A stretch of DNA of 64,000 nt from Dyadobacter chenhuakuii (GTDB lineage: Bacteria > Bacteroidota > Bacteroidia > Cytophagales > Spirosomataceae), in the NCBI RefSeq assembly GCF_023821985.2, contig NZ_CP098805.1, positions 4,956,501 through 5,020,500 of the forward strand, read 5' to 3'. Shown one piece after another: positions 35,526 to 44,079 of this stretch; the stretch's first letter is position 1, and every line of letters begins with the position of its first letter. A model generated the notes under the pieces. It worked only from the letters and a program-made list of their open reading frames with translations. It searched no databases and was not told the DNA's origin. Position numbers and translations under genes: made by a program.

Positions 35526-35921
35526 TCAGATATAAGATAGCATTTGCTTCACATTTGCCAAGCCATTCTGGATGACCTCAGCTGATTCTGTTCCTTGATA
35601 GTAACCAATAAGATGTAATTCGCTGTAAGCATTGATCGTATGTTTCAGCAATTTTTTGTCATATTTTCTTAATCTGCCCTTGTAGTCCTCAATGCTTTGT
35701 GGCTTTACAAAATGAATACCTTCTTTTTGTTTCAGATATTCATCAAGAATTAGCAGCGCCGCTGAATAAGCAGTGCCTGCGGCCATTCTTACATATTTAA
35801 TGTCCGAATACAATCCATCCTTTTTGCCTGCTTTTTCAGTCAGTATTTGTCTGGCATTTTCAAGATATCTTGCCGCTTCCGCACTTGGAGATAAAGGGTT
35901 TTCCATACTTTTCTTAGACAT
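35526..35921 (-). CDS. Small helical protein, resembles DUF5618
   Basis: 131 residues, entirely helical by pattern (SAEAARYLENARQILTEKA, AAGTAYSAALLILDEYLKQ, DKKLLKHTINAYSELHLIGYY), without signal peptide. It resembles the DUF5618/HEPN-like small proteins of Bacteroidota, which have no known function. It lies 48 bases before the binding-protein gene in the same direction and could be cotranscribed. A minus-strand TATTTTTG at 35985-35978 is a possible -7 box. Confidence 0.75.
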   Translation of the reverse strand: MSKKSMENPLSPSAEAARYLENARQILTEKAGKKDGLYSDIKYVRMAAGTAYSAALLILDEYLKQKEGIHFVKPQSIEDYKGRLRKYDKKLLKHTINAYSELHLIGYYQGTESAEVIQNGLANVKQMLSYI

Positions 35922-36053
35922 AGTTGTGTATTTGATAATGATATTTGTTTAGACGCAGGCCAGGGAAATTGGTCACTCAAAAATAGCACTTATTTTTCAA
36001 AGGCGTCAGAGGCCTGGGTCCGCAATTGGCACACTTTTAATATTTTTCAAGCC

Positions 36054-37211
36054 ATGCCAGCACAATCTCTTTTACAGTTTACAGGGAAAAGTATATACTG
36101 CGCCGTTGCAGATGCGCACATTGATCCATGGATCCCCGTAGACCGGGCGATCATCACGCATGCGCACAGCGATCACGCGCGCTGGGGGAGCAAACATTAT
36201 CTGGCCCACAAGGATAGCGAACCCATTTTACGGCTGCGATTAGGGCAGGATATTTCCTTACAAACCGTTGAGTACTACGAGAAATTTGTGATCAATGGTG
36301 TCACATTTTCATTGCATCCTGCGGGACATATTATTGGTTCTGCACAGGTTCGCGTGGAGTATAAGGGGGAAGTCTGGGTTGCGAGCGGAGACTACAAGCT
36401 TGAAAATGACAACTTTGCAACGCCTTATGAGCCAGTCAAGTGCAATGTTTTTATTACTGAATCAACCTTCGGTTTGCCTATTTACAAATGGCAGCCTCAG
36501 CATGAGGTGATGAGCGAAATCGACAACTGGTGGCGACAGAATAAAAGTGAAGACAAAGCCAGTGTGCTGATGGGCTATTCATTGGGAAAAATGCAGCGGA
36601 TATTGAAAAATATTGAATTACAGGACAAAATAATCTACGCACACGGCGCTATTTATACATTAAACGAGAGGTTAAGGCAGGCCGGTTTTCATTTGCCTGA
36701 ATTAACATTGGTCACCAAAGAAACCGACCGGAAGCTATTCCGGGCATCATTGGTGTTAGCCCCGCCCTCGGTCGACAGCAGCACGTGGATCAAAAAGTTC
36801 GCCCCCTATTCCCTCGGTTATTGCTCAGGATGGATGGCCCTTCGGGGCGCCAAAAACCGCCGCGCCGTGGACCAGGGTTTCGTATTGAGCGATCACGTGG
36901 ACTGGCCGGATCTGAACACTGCTGTAAAAGAATCGGGAGCCGAAAAAGTATATGTAACACACGGATATACAAGCATTTACGCGAGATATCTGAACGAAAA
37001 TGGCATTGAAGCAGGTGAGGTCCACACCATGTACGGTAACGAAGATGAAAACGAGGAAGAAGAAGTTGTACAAGACATCAGCGCCGGAACCGACGCCTAT
37101 GAAAAGCACAAAGAATTACTAGATGGCGAATTCATCACTGATACAAAGGCATCAACAAAAAAGTCCCCTTTAGGGGATTTAGCGGAAGGGGAAGGAGGCA
37201 TCACACTATGA
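36054..37211 (+). CDS. Ligase-associated DNA damage response exonuclease (metallo-beta-lactamase/beta-CASP fold)
   Basis: 385 residues. The metallo-beta-lactamase motif THAHSDHARWG near residue 40, HPAGHIIGSAQV, SGDYKLEND, the beta-CASP SLGKMQRIL and the late VTHGYTSIYARYL mark the TIGR04122-type exonuclease that is always found with an ATP-dependent ligase. It probably trims DNA or RNA ends before joining. It overlaps the ligase start by 4 bases. After residue 335 a long acidic, low-complexity tail follows (ENEEEE), ending in SPLGDLAEGEGG, which is encoded by a GGGG-rich repeat unlike normal coding sequence. Confidence 0.92.
   Translation: MPAQSLLQFTGKSIYCAVADAHIDPWIPVDRAIITHAHSDHARWGSKHYLAHKDSEPILRLRLGQDISLQTVEYYEKFVINGVTFSLHPAGHIIGSAQVRVEYKGEVWVASGDYKLENDNFATPYEPVKCNVFITESTFGLPIYKWQPQHEVMSEIDNWWRQNKSEDKASVLMGYSLGKMQRILKNIELQDKIIYAHGAIYTLNERLRQAGFHLPELTLVTKETDRKLFRASLVLAPPSVDSSTWIKKFAPYSLGYCSGWMALRGAKNRRAVDQGFVLSDHVDWPDLNTAVKESGAEKVYVTHGYTSIYARYLNENGIEAGEVHTMYGNEDENEEEEVVQDISAGTDAYEKHKELLDGEFITDTKASTKKSPLGDLAEGEGGITL
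37161..37195 (+). repeat. G-rich palindromic repeat translated as the exonuclease C-terminus
   Basis: AAGTCCCCTTTAGGGGATTT (37161-37180) contains the palindrome CCCCTTTAGGGG and continues as AGCGG-AAGGGG-AAGGAGG. Elements of this form recur between genes in many Bacteroidota; here one lies inside the open reading frame. Confidence 0.55.
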
Positions 37212-38806
37212 AACAATTCGCAGAACTTTTCATGAACCTGGACCGCACCAACAAAACCAATGCAAAGGTGGAGTTGATGAAGCAATATTTTCTGACTGCA
37301 TCCGACGAGGACAAACTCTGGGCATTAACGCTTTTTACCGGTCGCCGGCCTTCGTTTAAGGTGAACAGGACGATGGTAAAAGAATGGGCCGCACAAGAAG
37401 CGGGTATTCCGATGTGGCTTTTCCAGGAAAGTTACCATAGTGTAGGCGATTTGGGTGAAACCATTTCATTGCTTTTGCCTAAAAGTAAGGTCGACGGATC
37501 GGACAAATCGCTTACCGAATGGTTCTATTATCTGGGACTTTTGCCCGGTATGACGGACGAAGAAAAACGTGACCATATCCTGCAAGCCTGGATGCAATTG
37601 TCTCAGCACGAGACTTTTGTTTTTAATAAATTATTGATGGGCAGTTTCCGGATCGGGGTTTCGCAGACATTGGTGGTGCGTGCATTGGCGGAAGCCACCG
37701 AAACCGATTCTAATGTGATCGCACACCGGGTTATGGGTCAGTGGGAGCCGTCGGGGACAACCTTTGAGCAGTTGATATTGGATAAAGGGGAAAATGACAA
37801 CGCATCGCGCCCATATCCGTTTTTCCTGGCTTATCCGATCGAAGGCGACGTTTCTGGTTTGGGAAACCCCGAAGATTGGTTTGCCGAATGGAAGTGGGAC
37901 GGCATTCGCTCACAAATTATTTATCGCAACAATGAGCTTTTTATCTGGACTCGCGGCGAAGAATTATCGACCGAAAAATTCCCGGAACTGCATTTTTTAA
38001 GTGAAGTTTTGCCAAACGGAACGGTCCTCGACGGAGAGATCGTAAGTTATATGGATGATAAACCAATGCCGTTTAATGTGCTGCAAACGCGCATAGGCAG
38101 GAAAAACCTATCCAAAAAAGTGCTGGAAGAAGCACCAGTCGCCTTTCTGGCTTATGATATTTTGGAAGTCAATGGTGAAGATATCAGGGGGCTTACCCAG
38201 CAACAACGCCGGACCGAGCTGGAACTCATTCATCAAAAAGCGCCTGATCAATTTGTATTTAATCTGTCGCCGCTCATTGATTTTAATGAATGGGCAGTTT
38301 TGCGGGAGTTGCACACACTTTCCCGGCAGCATATTGCGGAAGGTTTTATGATCAAAAGGAAAGAAAGCACTTATCAGGTTGGCCGTAAAAAAGGCGATTG
38401 GTGGAAATGGAAAATCGATCCGTTAAGTGTGGACGCCGTGCTTATTTATGCCCAGAAAGGCTCCGGCAGACGCGCTGAATTATTCACTGACTATACATTT
38501 GCCGTCTGGGGCGAAGACGGGAAGCTGGTCCCATTCGCAAAAGCCTACTCTGGACTAACAGACGTAGAAATCGGCCAGGTCGATTATTTCATCAAACGAA
38601 ACGTCCTGGAAAAATTTGGTCCGGTAAGGACCGTAAAGCCCGAATTAGTTTTCGAAATAGGCTTCGAAGGCATCAACGAATCATCCAGGCATAAATCCGG
38701 AATTGCAGTAAGGTTCCCAAGAATCCTCCGCTGGCGAAAGGACAAAAAAGCAGAGGAAGCCGACACGCTGGAAGCGTTGAAGGGGATTTTGGAGATGTAT
38801 AAGTGA
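37208..38806 (+). CDS. ATP-dependent DNA ligase
   Basis: 532 residues. The adenylation site is K229 in EWKWDGIR (motif I, KxDG); TRGEELS (motif Ia/III region), VLDGEIVSY (motif III), EGFMIKRK (motif IV) and GDWWKWKIDPLSVDAVLIYA (motifs V to Va) follow in order, with an OB-fold C-terminus. The N-terminal 190 residues are the helical DNA-binding domain of LigB/Lig1-like enzymes. It seals nicks in the cytoplasm using ATP, in addition to the NAD-dependent LigA that is presumably elsewhere. It is coupled to the exonuclease by an ATGA overlap. Confidence 0.96.
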   Translation: MKQFAELFMNLDRTNKTNAKVELMKQYFLTASDEDKLWALTLFTGRRPSFKVNRTMVKEWAAQEAGIPMWLFQESYHSVGDLGETISLLLPKSKVDGSDKSLTEWFYYLGLLPGMTDEEKRDHILQAWMQLSQHETFVFNKLLMGSFRIGVSQTLVVRALAEATETDSNVIAHRVMGQWEPSGTTFEQLILDKGENDNASRPYPFFLAYPIEGDVSGLGNPEDWFAEWKWDGIRSQIIYRNNELFIWTRGEELSTEKFPELHFLSEVLPNGTVLDGEIVSYMDDKPMPFNVLQTRIGRKNLSKKVLEEAPVAFLAYDILEVNGEDIRGLTQQQRRTELELIHQKAPDQFVFNLSPLIDFNEWAVLRELHTLSRQHIAEGFMIKRKESTYQVGRKKGDWWKWKIDPLSVDAVLIYAQKGSGRRAELFTDYTFAVWGEDGKLVPFAKAYSGLTDVEIGQVDYFIKRNVLEKFGPVRTVKPELVFEIGFEGINESSRHKSGIAVRFPRILRWRKDKKAEEADTLEALKGILEMYK

Positions 38807-38963
38807 GGTCTACCAAATGACCGGCAAGATCTCGTTGTATTACTGAAATCGGAAATGATAGAACGAGCTTTGTCGGACAGCCGATTTTCTTCATCGAGTA
38901 ACCAAACGTTATTTGGTGGAATAAGTTTTTAATTAAATTGAAATACACTTTACAAAGATCCCT

Positions 38964-41426
38964 TTGACCAAATCCCCCGGACATACAATCGTTGAACATT
39001 GGTTTAAGGCCAAGAAGTGGAAGTGGGCGGCGTTTCAGAAGGAGGCGGCAGAGGCTTATCTGGATGGGAAAAGCGGCCTGGTGAATGCGCCGACGGGGAG
39101 TGGAAAGACTTATTCGCTCTGGCTTCCGATATTAATCCGGCATATTAATGAAAAGGCGAATAAGGAACTCAAACCAAAACGAGGTTTGCAAGTTCTGTGG
39201 ATCACGCCTTTGCGTGCATTGTCCAAGGACTTATTCCGGAATATGGAAAGTGCTGCGCTGGAAATGAACCTGACCTGGCGCGTAGGCATTCGCACCGGCG
39301 ATACCAATGCCAAAGAAAAAAGCGATCAGAAAAAGCAAATGCCAGATGCACTGATCATTACGCCGGAAAGCCTGCACATTCTTTTTGCACAAAAAAACAG
39401 CACAGAAATATTTAAAAACCTGCACACCATCGTCGTCGATGAATGGCACGAGCTTATGGGCAGCAAGCGCGGAACACAAACGGAACTGGCGTTGGCAAGG
39501 CTCAGAAGCATCAGGCCGGATCTCCAAACCTGGGGCATTTCGGCAACCATCGGCAACCTCGACGAGGCGAAACATGTGCTGGTCGGCATGAAGTTCCCGG
39601 TTGCCAAGTCCACGGTGATCAAGGCAAATACAGATAAAAAGATCCTGGTCGAAAGCATTATCCCTGAACGCGTGCAGACGTTGCCTTGGTCGGGATATAT
39701 GGGGACGAGCCTGGTTGACCAGGTGGTAAAAATCGTCAATGAGAGTAATACGACGCTGCTTTTTACCAACACGCGTTCCGGAACCGAAATCTGGTATCGC
39801 ACCATTATTGATAAATATCCTGAATTTGCGGGCATCATGGCGTTACACCATGCATCGCTGGACCGGGAAATAAGGGATTGGGTGGAGGAAGCACTGCACG
39901 ACGAGCGGCTCAAACTGGTGATATGCACGGCCAGCCTCGATCTAGGGGTCGATTTTCGGCCCGTTGATACGGTCATTCAGGTTGGCAGTCCCAAGAGCAT
40001 TGCCCGGTTTATTCAACGTGCGGGCAGGAGTGGTCACAGGCCAGGCGTGGATAGCAAAATTTATTTCTGTCCTACCAATGCTTTGGAGCTCATTGAGGCT
40101 GTTTCGCTTCGGGAAGGCGTCGCCAAAAATATGCTGGAAGACCGTCCGCCCGTGGCTCATGCATTCGATGTGTTGGCGCAGTGGATGATGACTTTGGCAG
40201 TGGGCGAAGGTTTTGATGAGGCTCAATTATTTGATGAAGTTTGTGACGCTTATGGTTATCAATATCTGAACCGGCAGGAGTGGGAGTGGCTTTTGGGATA
40301 CATTACCACCGGAAGCTCTTCGCTTCATGTATATGATGAGTACAAAAAAGTAGAGCGCGTCGATGGCCTGTATAAGGTGACGAGCCGACGCGTTGCATTG
40401 CGTCACAGACTGAGTATGGGAACGATTGTCTCAGAAACAGGCATTAAGGTGAAGCTGCAAAGCGGGAAATATCTGGGAACGGTTGAGGAATCGTTCGTTA
40501 CCTGGATGAAACCCGGGGACGTTTTTACTTTCGCCGGCATGACCGTTGAGTTCTTGCGGATCCATGAAATGACGGTTAGTGTCAAAAAAGCAGAGGGTAA
40601 AAAAGGCTTTCTGGTGCGCTGGGCTGGCGGAAGAATGCCGCTGTCGTCGCAGTTGTCCACATTCATCCGCGAGCGATTGGCCGATGCCCTCGAAAATCCG
40701 CATAAAGAGCTCGAACTAGCCAAAATGCAGCCGTTATTGGAATTGCAGGCAAGCCGGTCTATGATTCCAAAGACCGACGAATTGCTTATAGAGCAATGTG
40801 AAACCCGGGAAGGGCACCATATTTTCATATTTCCATTTGAAGGCCGTTTGGTGCATGAAGGGATGTCCATTATACTGGCCTATCGCCTGAGTCAACTTAA
40901 ACCCATTACATTCTCAGTGGCTATGAATGATTATGGTTTTGAATTATTGAGCGATCAATATGTTGATTTTGAGCAGGTAATGAAGGAAGTTGATCTTTTT
41001 TCTACGAAGCATTTGGTCGATGACATTTATCAAAGTGTGAATGCAACCGAAATGGCCAAACGGAAATTCAGGGAAATTGCCGCAATTTCGGGATTAATGT
41101 TTCAGGGTTATCCGGGCAAAAATGTCAAAACACGGCAGTTACAGGCTTCCAGCTCGCTGCTGTTTACGGTAATGACCAAATATGAAGACAACAATTTGCT
41201 GATCAAGCAGGCTTACCAGGAAGTTTTGACTTACCAGTTGGAGGAAGTGCGGATGCGGGAGGCGCTTGACCGGATCGCAACTCAGAAAATAATTGTAAAA
41301 CAAACCCGCAAACCAACGCCTTTTTCGTTCCCTATAATGGTAGATCGGCTACGCGAGCAACTTACATCAGAAAAGCTGGATGACCGGATCCAGAAAATGA
41401 TCAAACAGTATAGTAATGCAGATTGA
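38964..41426 (+). CDS. Ligase-associated DEXH-box helicase (Lhr-like)
   Basis: 820 residues. Helicase motifs are in order: APTGSGKTYSLW (I), WITPLRALSKDL (Ia), VVDEWHELMGSKRG (II, DEWH), WGISATIGN (III), LLFTNTRSGTEIW (IV), DLGVDFRPVDTVIQ (V) and RFIQRAGRSGHRPG (VI). A winged helix and the Lhr-type C-terminal domain follow. This TIGR04121-type helicase unwinds or remodels DNA for the cassette's nuclease and ligase. TTG at 38964 is the only suitable start. A 157-base gap separates it from the ligase; its 3' end overlaps pdeM by 11 bases. Confidence 0.95.
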   Translation: MTKSPGHTIVEHWFKAKKWKWAAFQKEAAEAYLDGKSGLVNAPTGSGKTYSLWLPILIRHINEKANKELKPKRGLQVLWITPLRALSKDLFRNMESAALEMNLTWRVGIRTGDTNAKEKSDQKKQMPDALIITPESLHILFAQKNSTEIFKNLHTIVVDEWHELMGSKRGTQTELALARLRSIRPDLQTWGISATIGNLDEAKHVLVGMKFPVAKSTVIKANTDKKILVESIIPERVQTLPWSGYMGTSLVDQVVKIVNESNTTLLFTNTRSGTEIWYRTIIDKYPEFAGIMALHHASLDREIRDWVEEALHDERLKLVICTASLDLGVDFRPVDTVIQVGSPKSIARFIQRAGRSGHRPGVDSKIYFCPTNALELIEAVSLREGVAKNMLEDRPPVAHAFDVLAQWMMTLAVGEGFDEAQLFDEVCDAYGYQYLNRQEWEWLLGYITTGSSSLHVYDEYKKVERVDGLYKVTSRRVALRHRLSMGTIVSETGIKVKLQSGKYLGTVEESFVTWMKPGDVFTFAGMTVEFLRIHEMTVSVKKAEGKKGFLVRWAGGRMPLSSQLSTFIRERLADALENPHKELELAKMQPLLELQASRSMIPKTDELLIEQCETREGHHIFIFPFEGRLVHEGMSIILAYRLSQLKPITFSVAMNDYGFELLSDQYVDFEQVMKEVDLFSTKHLVDDIYQSVNATEMAKRKFREIAAISGLMFQGYPGKNVKTRQLQASSSLLFTVMTKYEDNNLLIKQAYQEVLTYQLEEVRMREALDRIATQKIIVKQTRKPTPFSFPIMVDRLREQLTSEKLDDRIQKMIKQYSNAD

Positions 41427-42057
41427 AATCAAAGAAAACCATTTTATTTTACTCACACAAAGAGCCATTTTTTGGCAGGAAACGCAGACATTACTAATCG
41501 GAGACCTTCATTTAGGCAAGATCACCCATTTCAGAAAAGAGGGAATTGCGGTGCCGCCCAATGCGATTGAAAACAATTTCGAAAGATTAAACGAGCTGGT
41601 CCAAAACACCGGCGCCACCCGTATCATTTTCCTGGGAGACCTGTTTCATGCACAATACAACGCTGAATGGGAGCTTTTTAAGAACTGGCGCACGGCACAT
41701 CATTACATTGAAATGCTGATCGTTATCGGCAATCACGACATTTTGCCGGTAAGTATGTTCCTGGAATGCAACCTGGAAGTGCATTTAAACGATTATGAAG
41801 AAGGCAATTTCATTTTCACCCACCACCCAAAAGTCGATGCAGTTTCAGAAAAATTCATTTTCGCCGGCCACGTTCACCCCGTTTTCACAACCTACGGAAA
41901 AGGCCGCCAAAGCGTGCGTCTGCCGTGTTTCGTAATCGATAACCATCAAGCCATCGTCCCCAGCTTCGGCGTTTTCACAGGCGGTTTCCAAATGGACCTG
42001 GCCAAGGATAGGAAGATTTATATTACTACGGAGACCAAGGTTTTTTCGGTTTGTTAA
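41416..42057 (+). CDS. pdeM: Ligase-associated DNA damage response endonuclease PdeM (metallophosphoesterase)
   Basis: 213 residues. The five metallophosphatase motifs are present: IGDLHLGK, FLGDLFHA, VIGNHD, FTHHP and FAGHVHP. It is the TIGR04123-type phosphoesterase that closes the repair cassette and is thought to process DNA ends. ATG at 41416 lies inside the end of the helicase gene, so the two are coupled. The protein is of normal length. A plus-strand hairpin terminator about 360 bases downstream may be the end of this transcript. Confidence 0.93.
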   Translation: MQIEIKENHFILLTQRAIFWQETQTLLIGDLHLGKITHFRKEGIAVPPNAIENNFERLNELVQNTGATRIIFLGDLFHAQYNAEWELFKNWRTAHHYIEMLIVIGNHDILPVSMFLECNLEVHLNDYEEGNFIFTHHPKVDAVSEKFIFAGHVHPVFTTYGKGRQSVRLPCFVIDNHQAIVPSFGVFTGGFQMDLAKDRKIYITTETKVFSVC

Positions 42058-42084
42058 TGCGGTTTTCCTTGATTTGGCTATGTT

Positions 42085-42375
42085 TCAGACATATAATGTG
42101 TTCTTATAACCATCCCCGAGTTTCGCAATCAAAGTTGCCACACGGAGCTGGTTCACGATATGTTCCCGCATTTCTGGTGTTACCTGGCTCAGGTTTTCTG
42201 TAAATAAAAAGCTTTCTATCATTGCGTGCAGCGACCCAATCATTTCGCTTCCTTTATCTGTTTGAAAAAACTCTTTTACGATCTCAAATTGCTGCCTTAA
42301 CGCAGCTTCGTTACCGATAATTTTTTCATTCCCGCCGTTCATTTCTTTGTTTGTTGAATTTTGTAGTGTGTACAT
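42085..42375 (-). CDS. Small hypothetical protein
   Basis: 96 residues from ATG 42375. It is hydrophilic with a helical centre (ALRQQFEIVKEFFQTDKGSEMIGSLHAMI) and no signal or membrane segment. The frame is open to ATG 42483, but that longer form would run through a hairpin terminator and has odd composition, so I prefer the short start. It is convergent with pdeM. I do not recognise a family. Confidence 0.5.
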   Translation of the reverse strand: MYTLQNSTNKEMNGGNEKIIGNEAALRQQFEIVKEFFQTDKGSEMIGSLHAMIESFLFTENLSQVTPEMREHIVNQLRVATLIAKLGDGYKNTLYV

Positions 42376-42413
42376 ATTTTTGATGAAGTTTGATTGTGAA
42401 CTTGATTGAACCG

Positions 42414-42456
42414 AACCCGGATGCCATTGTTCTGTGGCAATGCTCCGGGTTTTTTT
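42414..42456 (+). terminator. Intrinsic terminator, plus orientation
   Basis: AACCCGGA (42414-42421) pairs with TCCGGGTT (42444-42451), with an inner CATTG/CAATG stem, followed by a T run to 42456. The nearest plus-strand gene, pdeM, ends 357 bases upstream, and a minus-strand gene lies in between. Confidence 0.75.
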
Positions 42457-42466
42457 GCAGACCTGA

Positions 42467-42495
42467 TTTACGGAGAACTCCATAAAATTCTGGTA
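42467..42495 (+). repeat. Short direct repeat, copy 1
   Basis: TTTACGGAGAACTCCATAA followed by AATTCTGGTA. A near copy occurs at 42737-42763. Read on the minus strand it encodes a start codon and MEFSV. The two copies flank the 69-residue gene. Confidence 0.6.
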
Positions 42496-42509
42496 AATAA
42501 AAAGCCTTG

Positions 42510-42719
42510 TTAAGGCTTGTATTTGACCAATGTTTCGATCTCAAAATGACCATATTCGAGCAAAATTTGTTTCATTCGTTTTTCGGATATTCCTTTTCCG
42601 TATATGTAATCCTGCATTGCCTGCACCGCTTTCCCTCTTTTCATCTCCGGCGTCAATGTAGGATATAAATTCTTTACCCACCACTCAAAAGCTTCTTCTA
42701 CGGAGCTGAATGTTTTCAT
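42510..42719 (-). CDS. Small hypothetical protein, flanked by short direct repeats
   Basis: 69 residues, MKTFSSVEEAFEWWVKN then TPEMKRGKAVQAMQDYIYG and SEKRMKQILLEYGHFE. It is soluble and helical, with a basic centre that could bind nucleic acid, though no known motif is seen. Two near-identical repeats of about 27 bases lie just outside both ends. Coding is supported by an even codon pattern and a clean start and stop, nothing more. Confidence 0.5.
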   Translation of the reverse strand: MKTFSSVEEAFEWWVKNLYPTLTPEMKRGKAVQAMQDYIYGKGISEKRMKQILLEYGHFEIETLVKYKP

Positions 42720-42736
42720 TTTCCAAAGATAGTTGT

Positions 42737-42763
42737 TTTACGGAGAAATCCATAATGTTGGTA
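42737..42763 (+). repeat. Short direct repeat, copy 2
   Basis: TTTACGGAGAAATCCATAA followed by TGTTGGTA matches copy 1 at 42467-42495 with few changes. On the minus strand it encodes MDFSV. Confidence 0.6.
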
Positions 42764-42837
42764 TTATCTTTAAATTTTCCATTCCTGCCGTTTATTTTTT
42801 TTGTGAGATTATAGTTGAGTCGTATTTATATATTCGT

Positions 42838-43017
42838 ATGGGTCAAGATGCATCTAACACTATGAGATTTATATCAAATACAGTTTCCAAAGCCGTTATT
42901 GGCAAAGAAGCTAAAAAGCTTATAAAAGCGGTCCGAGAGAACAGGCATGTTGCTATTGAGCAGGCAATGGAGACTATTAAGCGCATTGTGGAGCGCAGAT
43001 CTATTAATTGCAAGTAA
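42838..43017 (+). CDS. Very small hypothetical protein
   Basis: 59 residues from ATG 42838 (frame open from 42733, where the upstream part is AT-rich and unlikely). The sequence is basic and helical (KEAKKLIKAVRENRHVAIEQAMETIKRIVERR). A TTTG-N19-TATTTATA arrangement ends only 7 bases before the ATG, which could give a nearly leaderless transcript. Coding status is uncertain. Confidence 0.35.
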   Translation: MGQDASNTMRFISNTVSKAVIGKEAKKLIKAVRENRHVAIEQAMETIKRIVERRSINCK

Positions 43018-43035
43018 TGTTTGGATTCATGATTG

Positions 43036-43959
43036 TCAATCCCGAAGAAAAGCTTCTGCCTCTCCCTTATCCTCCGGCAATTCTCTCTTATTATCCGCGG
43101 TTTTCATAAACTCCAAAATCTCCCCATATCTACCATTCCAGGGATTGAAAAATTGAGTGATCATGGGAATGTGTTTTTTGCCTTTTTGAATGTGATAGGG
43201 TGTTGCTGGTGCGTAGGTTTTTAGGGCTTTGATGAATTTTTCGTTGCTTGCCAGGATAGAAGGATAGGTTTTTCCGCCCCGGTATATGAGCATGGGAGGC
43301 ATGTTGCTGTGCAGGTGATACAGTGGTGTGGCTTTTTTCCAGGTGTCGGGGTTGTTGGAAAATGTGTTGAGATAGGTGTTGCCTTTTTCGAATTTTTCTT
43401 CTTGCAAATATCCGTACATATCCAGCCCGGCGGCGTCAATGAGGATTACACCCGCAAGCGGATTTTCCAGGCCGATGTTTTTGAAATAATGTTCATCCGT
43501 GGCAACCAATGCCGCAAGATGGCCGCCTGCGGAATGTCCGGACAGGAAGATTCTGTCAGGATTTCCTCCATACTGACTGATATTTTTCTTAACCCAATCA
43601 ACAGATTTGGCAACCGAAACGGCCATGGCATCATAGCCAGCAGTGGGGCTTAGTGGGTAGTCCACAAGCACGGTTACCACCCCTTTTTTGGCCCAATGTC
43701 CTCCAATAATGTTGTATTGCGACTTCTTGCCGGAATTCCAGTTGCCGCCATGAACAAAAATCAGGACATCACTGGCCTCGGAATGCTTCTTTGGCGCAAA
43801 CACATTGAGTTGCTGTTCTGCGGAAGTTTTATCTGCTTTTTGGTATACAATATTCTTCGACTTCGTTATCCTTTTAAAAGAACAACCTGATAATGTGAGC
43901 ATAAATGCGCCCAATAAAATCATTAAAAGTATTAGTGTGATCCGTGCCTGCGCTTTCAT
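43036..43959 (-). CDS. Lipoprotein alpha/beta hydrolase (carboxylesterase-like)
   Basis: 307 residues from ATG 43959, which puts a lipobox (LSGC) about 25 residues in; the frame is open to 43998. Alpha/beta hydrolase features are FVHGGNW (oxyanion HGG), LSGHSAGGHLAAL (nucleophile Ser), DAAGLD, and a C-terminal His in KGKKHIPM. It belongs to the hormone-sensitive-lipase/carboxylesterase type and is attached to the inner or outer membrane, facing the periplasm. Substrate unknown. It is divergent from the molybdenum hydroxylase genes. Confidence 0.88.
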   Translation of the reverse strand: MKAQARITLILLMILLGAFMLTLSGCSFKRITKSKNIVYQKADKTSAEQQLNVFAPKKHSEASDVLIFVHGGNWNSGKKSQYNIIGGHWAKKGVVTVLVDYPLSPTAGYDAMAVSVAKSVDWVKKNISQYGGNPDRIFLSGHSAGGHLAALVATDEHYFKNIGLENPLAGVILIDAAGLDMYGYLQEEKFEKGNTYLNTFSNNPDTWKKATPLYHLHSNMPPMLIYRGGKTYPSILASNEKFIKALKTYAPATPYHIQKGKKHIPMITQFFNPWNGRYGEILEFMKTADNKRELPEDKGEAEAFLRD

Positions 43960-44079
43960 AAATCTTTCTGAATATGATAACACATACGAGAGAAGCATCT
44001 TAAAAGATTTAAAAGCAAGTAGTTAAATCATGGCGGCGGCTTAATTTTATTATTCTGGTGTAAAAAAATTGAGGGCAAT

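Noticed and set aside
35922..36053. Possible cobalamin riboswitch before the ABC importer
   Set aside because: No B12-box or conserved core found in this interval or in 35478-35525; the importer ligand stays open.
42376..42483. Longer start (ATG 42483) for the 96-aa protein
   Set aside because: It would translate through a strong plus-strand terminator hairpin, and the added peptide looks unlike the rest; kept only as a note because MEFSV there recurs in the second repeat.
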